Positions 11,979-23,284 of a DNA stretch of 64,000 nucleotides are shown here, piece after piece (position 1 is the first letter of the stretch; every line of letters begins with the position of its first letter). Made by a program: the position numbers and the translations under genes. The notes beneath the pieces were generated by a model that was not told the origin of the DNA, did not search any database, and worked only from the letters and a program-made list of their open reading frames with translations. Location: assembly GCA_009767595.1 (NCBI GenBank), contig VSDK01010616.1, forward strand, positions 357,928-421,927, given 5' to 3'. The stretch comes from Symbiodinium kawagutii. Its lineage: Eukaryota; Sar; Dinophyceae; Suessiales; Symbiodiniaceae.

Positions 11979-12232
11979 GTACCGAGCAACATTTATTGCA
12001 AGTGGGCATGTTCAAAACATTTAAGAACCGTGGTGACAATCCGTTCCCGCCGTGAACTCGTCTCCACATTAAGCACCAATCAAGAATGTATCAAGTATTG
12101 TTGAAACGTTCTGACCTGAAAAAGGTCTGTGATGACAGTATGCTAAATTGACATAAACTAACAGCAAATATTCTACCATGACAAAGCAGAATACGGGTGC
12201 TGGGAGCAGGCCACCGGGACATGGGCATATGG

Positions 12233-12386
12233 AGGGTTCTTAAATTAAAAATGGGGGATCCACAAAATGGATGGCTTAAATGAATAAATAAATAAACAAA
12301 TAAATATATATATATATACATATATGGTTAATATATGTTAATGAAAATTGGATGAACTGGGCATACCCCTGAGTTGAGAAACACCC
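12233..12386 (+). mobile_element. family A element carrying an AT microsatellite
   Basis: The ends are GGGTTCTTAAATT and CATACCCCTGAGTTGAGAAACACCC. The centre is expanded by AAATAAATAAAC and a TA run (about 12306-12322), lengthening it to about 154 bp. Confidence 0.5.
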
Positions 12387-13039
12387 ATACATATGAGCTG
12401 TTGATGTATTCATTGCATTCGATAACATCAACACCACCTGATCCCCTTGAGCAAAGGCGAGCGTCAAGCAGTGGCAAACCAAATTGGAAACCATCCAGCA
12501 GCGGCAAAAGGTAGACCAAGGAAGAAACCTGAAGTCAGGTCGTTGCTTCAAAGTTGCCATCAGTATTTGAGACGGGGTTTGATGAAATAAACAATGGACA
12601 ATGTACCGAAATCAAAAAATGTCCTGGGAGCCAACTGTGGGATTCTTGTTGAGAACATTTCTCGGGGCCGTCAACTCACTAGGATTTTCATGCTCGAAAA
12701 TGTTGCGAAAAAAGTCCTGAAAATTAGGTAGAGTGGCTCCAGGAATACGTGCAAATCACCCCAAGAATGAACATACCAAATAGCCCTTGATCGGTGGTGC
12801 AATCTTTCGGGTTCCTGTCATTGGACCAAATTGCGGCGCGGGAGTCTCCCATCATTGAAGGTCAACCAAAGCATTGGCGGCCGATATAGTTCAGTTCAAT
12901 CAGAACATGATTCACATTCTGTACCGTCAAAACTAGTGGCCTCTCAGAAAGGTGAACTTTTGGGCACCGGGATGTAGCAAACGTTCATCACCATAAAAAA
13001 AGGGGCCCGTTTGAGACACGGCTGCATTCGCAATTCCTA
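12387..13039. other. non-coding stretch
   Basis: No exon with both borders and no repeat element is seen. Confidence 0.4.
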
Positions 13040-13330
13040 ATGGATAAACCCTCCAATCTTGTGCAGCATGGCTTCTCAACAAATGAGGTGAAAAGCAAAA
13101 ACAAGCCGGTACCTCTCTTTGGCTGCCTTGACTATCTCAACAAGATCAACAAGAACAAAAGTGGTGACAAAGTGGGTATGGTGTACATGGCAAAGAGGCC
13201 ATCTTATGTCGGGCAACATCTTACATCCAAACTTGTGCTGAGTGTCCTTTTTTGTGGCCCTGACTATCTCACTGGAAAATTGCCGTTTCCTCTTCTACAT
13301 CAACTGCAGGGATGGCTCGAAAGCCGCTGA
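13040..13330 (+). CDS. 96-codon open frame, possible coding
   Basis: An uninterrupted frame from ATG to TGA contains two similar blocks, FGCLDYLNKINK and CGPDYLTGKLP, suggesting an internal duplication of about 130 bp. Codon rhythm is fair. No splice borders are needed, so it could be a single-exon ORF, a long exon or chance. Confidence 0.3.
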   Translation: MDKPSNLVQHGFSTNEVKSKNKPVPLFGCLDYLNKINKNKSGDKVGMVYMAKRPSYVGQHLTSKLVLSVLFCGPDYLTGKLPFPLLHQLQGWLESR

Positions 13331-13696
13331 AGGCGGTGTCTGAACCCCGGGAGCTTGTCTATAACATTGATGAACATGTGGCATGTGTATGCACGACGGT
13401 TTCAAGACACTTCACATCCATCTTCCCAATCATGTATCATCTGCAATGTGCAAAGAGGGTAGTCACCCATGAGTAGTGATTTTTTGTCATTGGGACGTTT
13501 TCTGAAAGGTCCAGAATGTACAAAATGCGATTGATGAGGGGGCTCTCACTAAAAAATAATTGGACCGTCAAAGTGCTCCTTAGTACCCTCTCTACAAAGA
13601 CATGTCTGCATCAAGTAAGAACAAACCCTAATATTGCATCGTGTTGTCACAGAGATGACACGCCATGAGCACTATCTGACTCCCCAAGTGCTTCAG

Positions 13697-13804
13697 TCGA
13701 GACAGGCATTTGACCGTTGGGAAGTTCCGGCTGCCGGTGCGATCAAGGAGCCAATCGCGTTGGAAAGCTGCGATCCTGATGGCAGGGCCATGCAGGGCCG
13801 TCTG
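13697..13804 (+). CDS. probable internal exon
   Basis: Between GTGCTTCAG and GTGGGGG, 36 codons read in phase 0 to 0, including FDRWEVPAAGAIKEPIALES. The minus strand is also open (AAFQRDWLLDRTGSRNF), so the direction is moderately uncertain. The following 13980-15025 interval has only short candidates, for example an exon after CTTCCTTCACAG at 14932. Confidence 0.45.
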
Positions 13805-15025
13805 GTGGGGGCCAAGAACAAATGATGGGTTTGGTTCCTGTCGAGAAGCTGGGGGGGGCTGCTGTGCTTCAAAATTATTGGATCTCCAATTGCCCAAGTG
13901 CCAACAAAAAACAGCAGGTAATCCTGCACGTCTTGCCTTTCTGCTTGTGCATTTCCGGCCTGATGCTTTGAAGATCTGAAGGGATGCCCAAAACCCAGTC
14001 TCGAGCGGCCCGGACTGGCTATCCAGAGTTGTTGCCTACTACCCGCTGGTAAATTAATATGGCAATAGACATTTGATCATAACTGGATGATTTCCCACAC
14101 GGCTTTCTTAACAAAATGGTAGATTTTCCATTGCCGTGTTACTGCAAGGTTGGCTATTCCGGGTGCACGAGGTACTCAGCCGTAGTGGTCATCAGCACCC
14201 AACTGACGTACGGGTGTATTATGATTGGGAGCTCACCCAAGCTGCCCTACACTGTCAAGCACGTGCACTTATTCCTTGTATAGCGACACAAAAGTCTGTC
14301 AAGTAGCGCATGCAATGATGCATGGCATTTGGTCAAAATCCTAGTAATTGAAGGTGGACATTTGAGGAAAGTCATCTTGTCTTGTCATTTAGATAGCCTA
14401 TGGGCACATATGATATCATCTCTATAGTTGATATGAATACAACGTGCATGTCATACAACCATATATAAGCGACTGCTTTTATTCATGCAAAACCTCTTGA
14501 CACTATACAGTAAAGGGCGGAGCCGGCCTGATTCTGTTTTGAAACAATTAGGACTGAATAACGTCATTCTGGGGTATCTCGTTCAATTATACCCCACATT
14601 GAGAAACAAGTAATTGATACAAGTACTAACATAATAAACAAATCTCGTTCGGTAAGGCGGTCCGTTCACCCGCTAACTGTGGATGAGAGGAAGGAATAGT
14701 GCAAGCCCTTTGCTTGGAATGAATTGCGCAAATAAAGGTCGTTGCTCACATGTGTATTTTGTATGTGCATAGTTGTGTATACCCACATAGCTTTCTCCAT
14801 GACATGAGAATGTATCCATGGTCAACACGCAGGACCTCAGCTGCCATGCTTTCATGTCCCACGTTTTGCAAGTCAAGGATCCTCCCCATCCACCTCACTC
14901 GCGAAAACACTGCCAATCTCTTCCTTCACAGATGCGACCTGTGCCTAGCCGTGTGCGTGTTGATTGTCTCTAAAACAATGGCAGCAAGCAGGTGGAACCC
15001 ATACAGAATGCAGAATAATGGAGAC

Positions 15026-15330
15026 CCACAGGGATCCAAAACTCATCTGCCGTCTTCCAAACTGTCCATGCCAGCTTCTTACTCCTTTGGTCTTTTGGCA
15101 CAATTCTGGGACAAACTTCGAACTTCAAATCAGATGTCCAAACCTGTCGGCCCATCACAAAATTGGCACTGCTGACAAGCTCATACTTGGGAGGCGAAGA
15201 ACCACTTTTCGGTTGATTGGTATTGACCCATCCCCACATCTTCCCGGGATATTTCTGGATTGCAATCCCCCCTGGCCTCTGCTTCGCGCTCCCGTCGTGC
15301 CACAGCTTCCAAAGCCCTGGCAGTCTCCCT
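15026..15330 (-). CDS. two probable exons
   Basis: Exon 15238-15330 (31 codons) is strongly helical and charged, with ETARALEAVARREREAEAR and then CNPEISRED before a GTGGGG donor. Exon 15026-15105 after TTTGTCCCAG reads KKLAWTVWKTADEFWIPV before GTCTCC. Codon rhythm favours the minus strand. The phases (0 into a 1-base start) do not match, so one border may be misplaced. Confidence 0.5.
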
Positions 15331-16118
15331 CTTGGCAGATACTAACCTTGCACTGCTGCAGATCAGTTGAAGAGCTCTTTTGGAATAAGGCTAAAAGGAT
15401 ATGGAGCAAGTACAGTATATCATAGCTTTGTCCTCTATAGCGTTCAAAAGGCATCTATGACACTTGGCGCTCACAAATGCCAAGTTGGTGCCACACAGGC
15501 AATGGGAAACTAGGTGGTGAGCATACATCCCGCAGTTGGTACATGGAAGACCAACTTACGAAGACCAACTATATAAATCTATATGCAGTTTGAACCCCGA
15601 ACCAGACACGTTTTGGTGCCGGTGATAGACCAACTGGATAGGTTGAATGCCCTGCACTCATGACCCGCTGCACACATGATGTTCCTTTTCGACGTGAGGT
15701 TGGTCTTGGAAGTTCTTTGATTACTTGGTCATTGATTATACCCCAAAGACTGATGCCATCCGGACATTAGGCAGTAGCCATGAGTGGTAATGACACCTTG
15801 TAGATACTTGACATCTATATCTACATCTGCAAATGTATGTGCTATATATACTCTAAATATACATTTATATACATACACTAATATGAAAGTTGAATATGTA
15901 CATTGATATATTGATATCTTGGTGTCAAAATTCAATCTAAAAAACATTGTATACTTTAGTCGTTTTTTTCACAATCAGCACTTCCCCCTATGAAACACAA
16001 TACATGCAAATCTGATCTGCTAGTTCTGCTGCACATGCTCGATGATATCCAACTTGCGGACATGGCAAACATTCTGTCACCGACCTGGAGGACAGTCCAG
16101 GTTTACTTTCCATTCATG

Positions 16119-16237
16119 TGGTGGTTTCTCGAGCCGTAGGGGTACCCCCAGTTATCATCCACTATTAACCATCGATAGCAATCAACATCAATCAACCACC
16201 CATAACTTTGGGGTTCCCTATGGCTTGAGAATCTACC
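16119..16237 (+). mobile_element. family A element, GCCGTAGG subtype
   Basis: TGGTGGTTTCTCGAGCCGTA on the left is mirrored by CCCTATGGCTTGAGAATCTACC. The TATCATCCACTATTAACC core is shared with copies at 18509 and 26681, which form a subfamily. Confidence 0.65.
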
Positions 16238-16374
16238 ATGTCGGTCATATGTGGTAATCAACGTTGAATATCGTGCCATGATGAGTTTTGGCGCATGACT
16301 TGATAGGTTCATTGGATGCCTTCGATTCCACTGGGTGCTCAATTCTTCAGTCAGCCAGTGGTGATTAGAAGCAC

Positions 16375-16435
16375 CATCTCCCATTGGAAATGTCGAACAT
16401 TGTTGGAGCTCGCAGAGCTTCTTGTGACTTTGATG
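16375..16435 (-). CDS. small probable exon
   Basis: An ACCCTGATGCAG acceptor and GGGAGATG before GTGCTT enclose 61 nt. All three frames are open; the best reads SKSQEALRAPTMFDISNGR. A family C element starts 26 bp upstream in transcript sense. Confidence 0.35.
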
Positions 16436-16461
16436 CTGCATCAGGGTGCATCCAAAGGGAT

Positions 16462-16575
16462 GTGGCTATCGGTCGATATAAATCAACCAACTAATAGGGG
16501 ATAGTCACCAACAATAATAGTAAAAACAATGGTAAATGATGGGGGAACCAGGGGTACAGGGTTGTGACCCGTACC
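16462..16575 (+). mobile_element. family C element
   Basis: It starts TGGCTATCGGTCGATATAAA, contains AATGATGGGGGAACCAGGGG and ends GGGTTGTGACCCGTACC. Confidence 0.6.
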
Positions 16576-17097
16576 AAAGACCTAATTACTGGATGTAGAT
16601 GATTGGATCCAAGTGATCTGATTGGTCCAACATTGCTAGTCCAAGTCCTTACCAACGGGCTCCGCAACTGCAGATTTGGGGACTTCCGCCACCATGCTCA
16701 GCCATGTCGCATTCCGAGCTTCACGTGGAACTCTTCCCTGCTCAGATTTTCCTGGTTCCAAAGGTCCGCAGAAATAGATACAAGTAGCATGTTTATTATG
16801 TTTTGACAAGGGAACCAGTCTGTTTAGGGCATTAAGAGCCCTGAGCCTCAGTCAAATGATGTAAGTTTGGATAACAGTAGTGACACGTCAATACAGGCAT
16901 GTCAACGCATCTTAGTCTACAGTTGACTGGTTGAACCATGAATGCTTGTAGCTCCATCCCCAAGGAATTACCATCACCATGAAGTTGCAAATAATATGCC
17001 TATAGAACAGTTCAATAATGATGACGATTAGAATCCATCCTGATACATATGTTGATTGGATTACGTAATGGCAGAAAGGAAAACAAACATATGTTTC

Positions 17098-17330
17098 TGC
17101 TTGGTGGTTTCAACCACTAGGAAAAATATGAATCAACCAACCATCTGTTGACAACTTTCGAAAGAGCTACCAGGATCAACTGTGCGGGCTTGAAATTCGG
17201 CACAACGAAAATGGCTCAACAGTCGAGCGCCAGTCTCGCGCCGCGCCAGTCTCGAGTAATCCGGCTTCGTTTATTTGTTGACAGACCATAAGTAGGGAAA
17301 ATAGGAGTCATTTTTTAAACCACCAACCAG
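17098..17330 (+). mobile_element. family B element split by a 122-bp insert
   Basis: The left half (TTGGTGGTTTCAACCACTAG, then AATCAACCAACCATCTG) ends at TGTTGACA (17146-17153). The right half resumes after a second TGTTGACA (17276-17283) with AGTAGGGAAAATAGGAG and AAACCACCAACCAG. The 122 bp between are GC-rich and open in several frames, unlike the rest of the element. Confidence 0.6.
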
Positions 17331-17777
17331 TGTTCCTGCGGCCACGTTGACTGCAACTGTACCTATGTGTCCGAAATTGTGGCACCTGGTGCCTGAAGAT
17401 TCCTGTCTCTTTTCCATGGCAAACTGCCCTCATAGTAGCTACTTATCCAGCCGCAAAAGGATCCACTCAGCGTGAGATATTCAGCCAACCAATGACTTCA
17501 ACTGTGGACACAAGCATGAATAGGTATTGTGGACATCAGGATTATGAAAACAGTAATTCAAACAAACAAGAGTGATAATGTAAAGTTGCAAGCAATGTTG
17601 GGACGTTCCAATTTCCACGGCCGCTCAGAAATATGCAAGCAAATTTGATTTGTCTGCAATCAAGTCAATGGTACATGTTATTTCACACTATATATGTAGT
17701 GTACATACGTACAAAGTTGCTCAAACACTCTCAGTTGTACATCGAAAGATCATAGACACCTCCCCCCATGTATAATC

Positions 17778-17869
17778 TGTTGGTGGTTTCAACCCTTCTG
17801 AAGAATCGTAGTCCATCAACCATTCCAAATATTGGGCTGAACAAAACCTGTCAAAAACCACCAGCCAGA
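17778..17869 (+). mobile_element. family B element
   Basis: CTGTTGGTGGTTTCAACCC at one end and TCAAAAACCACCAGCCAG at the other, 92 bp long. Confidence 0.65.
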
Positions 17870-17996
17870 TCAAAAGAAAACGAATATAGAATGCAATTCT
17901 GCCATTCTTTCCAGTGTGCCTTGCCGTGCCCTGCGCAGTCCCTGAATTGCTCCATGGCACAATTGAAGCTTCCTTGGAGTCTAACAAATCTCGAAC

Positions 17997-18066
17997 CTGG
18001 CCAGGCCAACCAGGGCGGCAAACCGATCAGTTTCCAGGCTGAAGTCCCACCGGCCGTCCACATGAA
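17997..18066 (-). CDS. probable internal exon
   Basis: After a TTAAATCAG acceptor, 22 codons read HVDGRWDFSLETDRFAALVG and on to an AG before GTTCGAG. One frame is clean with canonical borders and good codon rhythm. Confidence 0.45.
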
Positions 18067-18353
18067 CTGATTTAACATGATTTAACCAATAAATGCTGGT
18101 TTACATGCAGATAAACCAGCTTGGGCTTCATTACTTTACAGTGAAATCGAACATTTTTTAAACATCACGAACTACTACCACAGCATGGCTGATTTCGCAG
18201 TTCTTCGACTCAGGGTCAACCATGAGCAATCAGCGTGGATCAGCGTGGCAACAATTTCGAAGTGTATACCTATGCAAGGCTATGAACCTCTCTATCATCG
18301 ACATTCATGAACCATTCTCAACCATATCAACATAGCGATGGTATTCCCAACAC

Positions 18354-18434
18354 CTCGTTTTCACTGAAGTCCATCTTCTCCTCCTTCTTGAGCTTCAGCC
18401 GGAGTTGAGCCACTGAGACACTCTTCCTCAGCTG
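18354..18434 (-). CDS. probable internal exon, basic helix
   Basis: An acceptor inside TTGTTCACTTCAAG leads to QLRKSVSVAQLRLKLKKEE and KMDFSENE before GTGTTGGG. Lys/Arg-rich, probably helical. An acceptor further upstream (giving HSSKLVHFK first) is also possible. Confidence 0.5.
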
Positions 18435-18508
18435 CTTGAAGTGAACAAGTTTGGAGCTGTGGCTTTTGTTCATCGATGTCAACCATCATGAATCATGAAC
18501 CAAAATTT

Positions 18509-18622
18509 GGTGCTTTCTCAGGTCATAGGGGAACCCTCAGCTATCATCTAATCAGTCAACATTCACACTAAAACAATTATAAATCAATCATATCGTTGGG
18601 GCTCCCTGTGACTTGAAAGAGC
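18509..18622 (+). mobile_element. family A element, subtype with GTCATAGG
   Basis: GGTGCTTTCTCAGGTCATAG is mirrored by CCCTGTGACTTGAAAGAGCC, with a TATCATCTAATC core. Confidence 0.55.
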
Positions 18623-18756
18623 CTCATTTGCTAACAGCTCCATGTCTAGCTGCTATCAGACTGGAACCCCGCGAAACTGATCCACGTGAATCATGTGCGG
18701 GGGCCTCAAAATGGATTAGATCAGATTTTTCCTCGGCTTTGCTGATATCGTAACTT

Positions 18757-18842
18757 TTTTGTTGAGAGGGAACCCCAAAAAATGGTGGATTTTTTACTAT
18801 TAATCATGCATTTTGGGGAGTACCCTTCTTTTGAGAAACAAT
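18757..18842 (+). mobile_element. family A element
   Basis: TTTTTTGTTGAGAGGGAACC on the left, ACCCTTCTTTTGAGAAACA on the right, and an AAAAATGGTGGATT core. Confidence 0.55.
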
Positions 18843-19063
18843 AAACATCAAATCAGTCGATCTATCCGTCTCTCCATCTGTCTATCCAAATCACCTATTC
18901 GTGAATCTGAATTGTCTGGACTCTCCGTTCCGTCTATTTTCTGCGCATCTACATTTGAAGGATCAGTTAGCATTCGATTCTTGATTGTTTTCACCTATGT
19001 ATCAGTATCTGGTTTTCTATCAATCAATCAGTGCATTTGTCACGTACCTATGACCTATATAAC

Positions 19064-19173
19064 GCTATGGGTCAAAACCCTGTACACCTGGTTCCCTCAA
19101 AGCATTGTTTTCCCTCTGATTGGTGGTTATTATCTGCATGAACGTTGGTTCATTGATATTGACCCATAGCCAT
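19064..19173 (-). mobile_element. family C element, inverted
   Basis: It reads CTATGGGTCAAAACCC on the left and ends ATATTGACCCATAGCCA. The internal CCTGGTTCCCTC is the complement of the family GGGGAACCAGG core. Confidence 0.7.
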
Positions 19174-19306
19174 ATATAGCTGGTATATCCCTATCAGTGT
19201 TGGTTGTTACCTCATATTATTAACCATTATATAACCAGCTAGTTAACCATTGGTTGGTTGGTTGTTATCCCCAACTGTTGCTCAATGTTCATCCAACTCA
19301 CATGAC

Positions 19307-19389
19307 CTGCTCTGTGCAGCTTGTTGAGAGTGACTGTCCATCGGTCCACTCCCGAGCTCCTCGGTGGCAAATCCGGATTGGACGAATGT
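19307..19389 (-). CDS. probable internal exon
   Basis: TTTTCCTCTCACAG and GTCATGTG bound 83 nt. Two frames are open: FVQSGFATEELGSGPMDSHS, and LPPRSSGVDRWTVTLNKLHR. The second agrees in phase with the exon at 20330-20463. The acceptor lies just beyond the end of a family B element (19405-19511). Confidence 0.5.
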
Positions 19390-19404
19390 CTGTGAGAGGA
19401 AAAT

Positions 19405-19511
19405 CTGGTTGGTGGTTGAACCACCCCTATGAAACATATGAGTCAACCAACTTTTTTGGAAATAATTACATATAATTACTAGGGAAAATAAAAGATGCTT
19501 GACACCACCAG
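19405..19511 (+). mobile_element. family B element
   Basis: CTGGTTGGTGGTTGAACCAC and GACACCACCAG termini, with CCTATGAAACATATGAGTC inside. It ends 15 bp before the acceptor of the exon at 19307-19389. Confidence 0.7.
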
Positions 19512-19964
19512 TACCAAATATACTGGAATTGATTGTCTTGAACACATCAGGGCAAATATTATGTTGGTTCAAATGACATATTTTTTAGGACTGTCACCTG
19601 CGGGACCGCCCTGACTTTAAGCGAAACAGCGGCTAATCCCAGCAACAACTTCTTGTCTACAGGGATTCATCATGTTCCATCCAGAAGGCCATCCATCCGT
19701 ATTGCTATCATCACCACTGATCGTGGATGCTGCGCAGGTTTCTAACAGCTGCTTGAAGCATCATCCCAGCTTCATGCCCCGGCTGGTTGGGTGATATTCG
19801 GTAGGGTTGGAAAACAATGTGACCAATCAGATACGGCTGATCCACAGCTGATCATTCCACCTTGTGAAGCATCAGAAATGGTGACACCGCTGACCATTAG
19901 GCACACATGATAGCCAACACGATATCCGACAGGACCTGGAGAACCAACAGGATAATCGGCCAAC

Positions 19965-20023
19965 CTGCTACCAACACTGTTCTCCCACGAACCAGCACTG
20001 CTGCTTGAGTCCGGCATCAACCA
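19965..20023 (-). CDS. possible exon
   Basis: AATGGAGGTCAG then 19 codons, WLMPDSSSSAGSWENSVGS, then AG before GTTGGCC. Its phase does not fit between the neighbours at 20463 and 19389, which lowers confidence. Confidence 0.3.
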
Positions 20024-20329
20024 CTGACCTCCATTGTCAACCACTGCTCAATCAATGAACCAACTGTACCAAACAGTCGATCAACCAGCAAAACTGTTCA
20101 TTGGTTGCAAATAACTGCTTGCTTAGTCAGTTGGAGCATTCAAAACCAGTTGTTAAGTAGTAAATCCAGATGTTTCGCAACCAACCAACCAATGGCTAAC
20201 TAGCTGGTTCATGGTTAATCATATGAGGTAACATCCAACAATAATAGGGATATACCAGCTATGCCTATGGCCCATGTGAAGCAACCAACGCTCGCCAACC
20301 AAGGCCAACCAACCGCACCTCAACGGTAC

Positions 20330-20463
20330 CTCCCCCGACCCGCCAGCGTTGTGCCGTCCCAGCAACGCTGCAACTGGCGTTGCTGCTTCTGTTCCTCCTC
20401 CAGAGCCAAGGCTTCAGCTCGGATTCGAGCAGCTTCCTCGCGAACCCACAAGGGATCGTCCAA
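20330..20463 (-). CDS. probable internal exon, Glu/Arg-rich helix
   Basis: After GGTGATACAAG the frame reads 44 codons including DDPLWVREEAARIRAEALAL and a Gln-rich helix EEEQKQQRQLQRCWDG, to a GTACCG donor. The composition suggests a coiled coil. The codon rhythm is strong and the minus strand clearly preferred. Confidence 0.55.
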
Positions 20464-20576
20464 CTTGTATCACCAAGGCATGGTGGTGATATGTATCACA
20501 AAGATTAACTAATGCTCAATAATAGGTGAAGAAAATATTTTGCATATGGTAATAATTGCTGATTATGATTATTAAC

Positions 20577-20678
20577 TGCTTGGTGGTTGAACCACCCCGT
20601 CATGAAAATATGTTTTTCAACCAACCATTTGCTAATAACTCATACGAAAAATAAAGCAGGTTTGAAACCACCAGCCAG
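20577..20678 (+). mobile_element. family B element with duplicated right end
   Basis: CTGCTTGGTGGTTGAACCAC to GAAACCACCAGCCAG. A second partial right end (AATAAAACATGTTTGAAACCA) follows at 20679-20707. Confidence 0.65.
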
Positions 20679-21660
20679 AAAATAAAACATGTTTGAAACC
20701 ACAAAATTGCATATGTTCAGACTATCACTTCGAAAATCAGTTTTTGTTTTCCACATGCACAACAAACCTGTACACTTAGACATGATGAAACTCAAGGGAC
20801 TGATATACAGTTCTACATTATCAGTTAGAACATCAGAATTTTAGATAGGTGCGTTACTATTTGCAATCATACTTGTTCCATGCGCGCATCCACTGAGCTA
20901 AACACTCCATGGACTAGAACGCTCCTGATGGGTGAAGTTTGTCATTCGCTACACAATGGTACACCAGGCAACCTCATTAGCAACACTGAATAAAACATAC
21001 TATGAACTCATGGTTGCTTGTAGGGATAGTCACTTGGAACATCTGAAACATATTCTATTTGACATCGTTCTCAGTAGTATAGTGGTGCCATGTTCTGATA
21101 CCTATGTTCAAAGTCAAAAAAGGAAACATACATGATAGTAAAGTTTCTTCAAAACAATGTTCTAAGTGGCTGTCTATAAGTGTAACTAGGATATCACCCA
21201 GGTAAAACTAGGGTATCACGAAGGTACAATATGAATTTGGCGCAACCATTGTATAACCAAGGTATCATAACCAAGATATGACTGATCAATAATGTTATAA
21301 GAGCTATGACAACAACAGGTACAAGCAATGGCTTGGATGACTGAAAGCTGTGTCATTAACAAAAGCACAACAGCAACAAGAACCAACCAATCAGAGGGTA
21401 GGCAGAAATGATTGGGCTTGTTACATGCAAACACAAATTCCGGTTCTACAGATCAATTACCCACAATGACCATGATTTCAAAATTGTGAATCAACTGAGA
21501 GAGGTTCAGAGCGAAAACTAAGATAGGGCTGTATAATTTGGGGAACCAATTCCAGTCTATGTGATCTCTGCAAAAGGGCTATGCCAATGATCTGCCAAGT
21601 CATTTCTCAGGCTTGCCTTCAAGCTGTTTGCATCCCCATGAGCTGTTGCCTTCGAGGGAC

Positions 21661-21711
21661 TTGGCTGGAAGGATGGCTACAGATCTGTGCCGCCCGTGAC
21701 TCTCCATCTAT
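21661..21711 (-). CDS. small probable exon
   Basis: GTAGTTTTTCCAG, then 17 codons IDGESRAAQICSHPSSQ, then GTCCCT. Confidence 0.35.
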
Positions 21712-22434
21712 CTGGAAAAACTACATGATTGTACGTAAAACCAAAAACGATACAATACATTGTTGTTTTTCTTGTGTGCACTCCTTTTCAAAATAACCGG
21801 ACCATGTACTGCGGAAGGCCAGTCCAACTTATTGTGACAAACAAAGATACCGAACCTTGTTGCATCAATGCAATAAACCAGCATCGTGCTGATGAACCCC
21901 GAACTTACTTGGGATGCTTTAGACAATGCACTGTATAGCAAAGTGGCTATGTTCATCGCCAACTGAAGAATCAAATTTACAAGGACATTTACTTTCACAA
22001 AAAAGTAATCACCATGACGCAACTCAACCTGTCACAAATAGCAGTGGAAGACGCAATATTGTCATGAACCAGGAGTATCGTCAGCATAGCTTTTTGGGAG
22101 AGACATTCCCATCCTCAAAAATCCCACGGCGATGCTCCACACAGACCAAATGTGTCCATCATCAAGAACAAAATCATGAATGCCATCTATGGTTGCAACT
22201 TACACCGCTAATGTGTTCGGCATGTATCCTCTTTACCATCGCTGCACCAAACAATATCGTACTGAATAAAATATCACACATGTGAATGATTCGAACCAAC
22301 TTTCATTATAAATTACATCTAATATCAAACATGATGTAAAAACTCATCGCTGCTCATCTCATGACTGATTTTGTTGCTTCATTGTGTTCTGTTCAATCGT
22401 CATCAATCAACATGATTCATCCGATCGTCATTGT

Positions 22435-22449
22435 CATCACCATCATCAT

Positions 22450-22502
<53 letters not shown>

Positions 22503-22503
22503 A
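22435..22503. repeat. ATC trinucleotide microsatellite
   Basis: A run of CATCATCATC with a short CACCACCACC interruption, about 22 units. Poly-His and poly-Ile frames here are repeat artefacts. Confidence 0.9.
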
Positions 22504-22565
22504 GATCATCATTGTCATCAAAGCAACATCAAACAGCGGCCAGTATCATCTGAATTTCGGCTAAC

Positions 22566-22651
22566 CATCCCACCATTCCCCAAATGGTCCTTCTCTAGGT
22601 CAGAAGGATCAGCACGCACGCCAAGAGTGGAAACCTCACAACCAGCAGTGG
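22566..22651 (-). CDS. probable internal exon
   Basis: GTGTCCCCATACCAG acceptor, then 28 codons including TAGCEVSTLGVRADPSDLEK, ending ATG before GTTAGCC. The codon rhythm is good. Confidence 0.5.
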
Positions 22652-22715
22652 CTGGTATGGGGACACCTTCACACGCTCATTATGCATTTCGGTTCCAGCA
22701 TGCAAAGAAACAGAT

Positions 22716-22842
22716 GTGGCTATAGGTCAAGCTGTTAATCAACCAACTTTCATGGGGGATAATAACCAGCAAACTCAAAGGGAAAACACTGGATAATGAT
22801 AGGGGGAGCCGTGTAGTACAGGGTGAACTGAGCGACTGCCAT
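22716..22842 (+). mobile_element. family C element
   Basis: It starts TGGCTATAGGTCAAGCTG and holds GATAATGATAGGGGGAGCC. The right terminus has drifted. Confidence 0.5.
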
Positions 22843-23194
22843 GTAGGTATACGTCTCCGGTTTAAGTATGAGTAGCTATACGAAAGCTCTATGACCGCCA
22901 CTGGATGGAGTTGTTTCCAGTACCGAAGCATATGAAGCTCGCAGCGGTTGATAAGGCAAAACAATTGCATGAAGTAATATGTTCCTGCATACCCGGCGGA
23001 TGATCTCATAGAATAGAAGAATAAACGTGTTTAGTACCGATTGCGTTCTCAATACTGGCCATGGTCTGCTCTCATGACCTTCAAGTAAATTTACATTCTG
23101 GAAAAATCCTATAGTAGTGATGATACAAAATAAAGCAGAAGGGTGAAGAGAACATGGATCAATGTGCATTTGTAATCCACACACACAATCCAAC

Positions 23195-23284
23195 CTACTG
23201 ATGTCCTGTGAAAACAAGCTATGCAGTGCCAAGATGTGGAGATCAACGAGCAGGAGCAACCAGTGTTCAAGCCGTGGAGGCAGC
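23195..23284 (-). CDS. probable exon, Leu-rich
   Basis: GAATGCTGGTTAAG, then RLEHWLLLLVDLHILALHSL, then AG before GTTGGAT. An overlapping plus frame is shorter. The hydrophobic run could be a membrane or amphipathic helix. The following 23285-24583 shows nothing convincing apart from a TA run at 24331-24348. Confidence 0.4.

Noticed and set aside
22384..22725. Poly-His ORF
   Set aside because: Translation of an ATC microsatellite. The real exon at 22566-22651 is on the minus strand in another frame.
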